NCBI GenBank assembly: GCA_943737045.1
Contig: CALSFV010000228.1
Coordinates: forward strand, 997,501-1,061,500
Source of the DNA: Parapristionchus giblindavisi
Taxonomy: Eukaryota; Nematoda; Chromadorea; Rhabditida; Diplogasteridae
Length of the DNA: 64,000 nucleotides
Reading direction: 5' to 3'
Numbering within the stretch: the first letter of the stretch is position 1; each line of letters begins with the position of its first letter. Positions 63,972-64,000 of this stretch are shown piece by piece. The notes below the pieces were generated by a model, which was not told the DNA's origin, searched no databases, and saw only the letters and a list, made by a program, of their open reading frames with translations. Position numbers and translations under genes: made by a program.

Positions 63972-64000
63972 CTGAAAATGAATAGTACACACCGTTTCAC

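Overview
The window is eukaryotic and almost certainly from a nematode. The genes are intron-rich, with coding exons mostly of 30-200 bp, GT-AG introns and ttt(c/t)ag-type acceptors, including one intron of only 45 bp. Nine of the ten genes whose start I can place carry a 3' splice-site-like sequence ending 0-21 bases before the ATG, as expected for spliced-leader trans-splicing. The GRB2 homologue matches C. elegans SEM-5 unusually well. The species cannot be named from sequence alone. I joined exons by hand from reading frame, splice phase and family similarity; every multi-exon model below keeps phase across all junctions.

Layout, left half (plus strand unless noted): a possible minus-strand terminal exon (46-350); a small single-pass membrane protein with three PY-type motifs (1585-4779); ARMH3/C10orf76 (5853-11998), whose tenth intron holds a 1.43-kb near-perfect foldback transposon; an intergenic region; acetoacetyl-CoA synthetase, the SUR-5 family (14911-24006); and a repeat-choked stretch with a four-exon acidic protein of unknown function (26453-31614).

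Middle: an ER thioredoxin of the TXNDC12 family with a long Lys/Glu tail and a KEEL terminus (33975-36182); a small N-out membrane protein (37844-39455); a KCTD-type BTB protein (40534-42355) with a MITE in its last intron, followed 320 bp later by ARL3 (42676-45012), possibly as an operon; a (CT)n minisatellite region; and BNIP3/DCT-1 (47478-51436).

Right half (minus strand): sideroflexin (52016-54129), convergent with BNIP3; GRB2/SEM-5 (55385-58946); a 4.3-kb gene-poor stretch with an octamer cluster; and the 3' end of an ankyrin-repeat gene that runs off the window (63265-63971+).

Functionally the genes are a mixed housekeeping set: ketone/lipid metabolism (AACS), mitochondrial serine transport (SFXN), mitophagy (BNIP3), Golgi PI4P support (ARMH3), ER redox (TXNDC12), ciliary GTPase (ARL3) and Ras signalling (GRB2). 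Nothing bacterial, phage-like or CRISPR-like is present. The most unusual items are the KE-tailed ER thioredoxin, the PY-motif membrane protein, the giant intronic foldback, two unassigned small proteins, and several dispersed or clustered DNA motifs.
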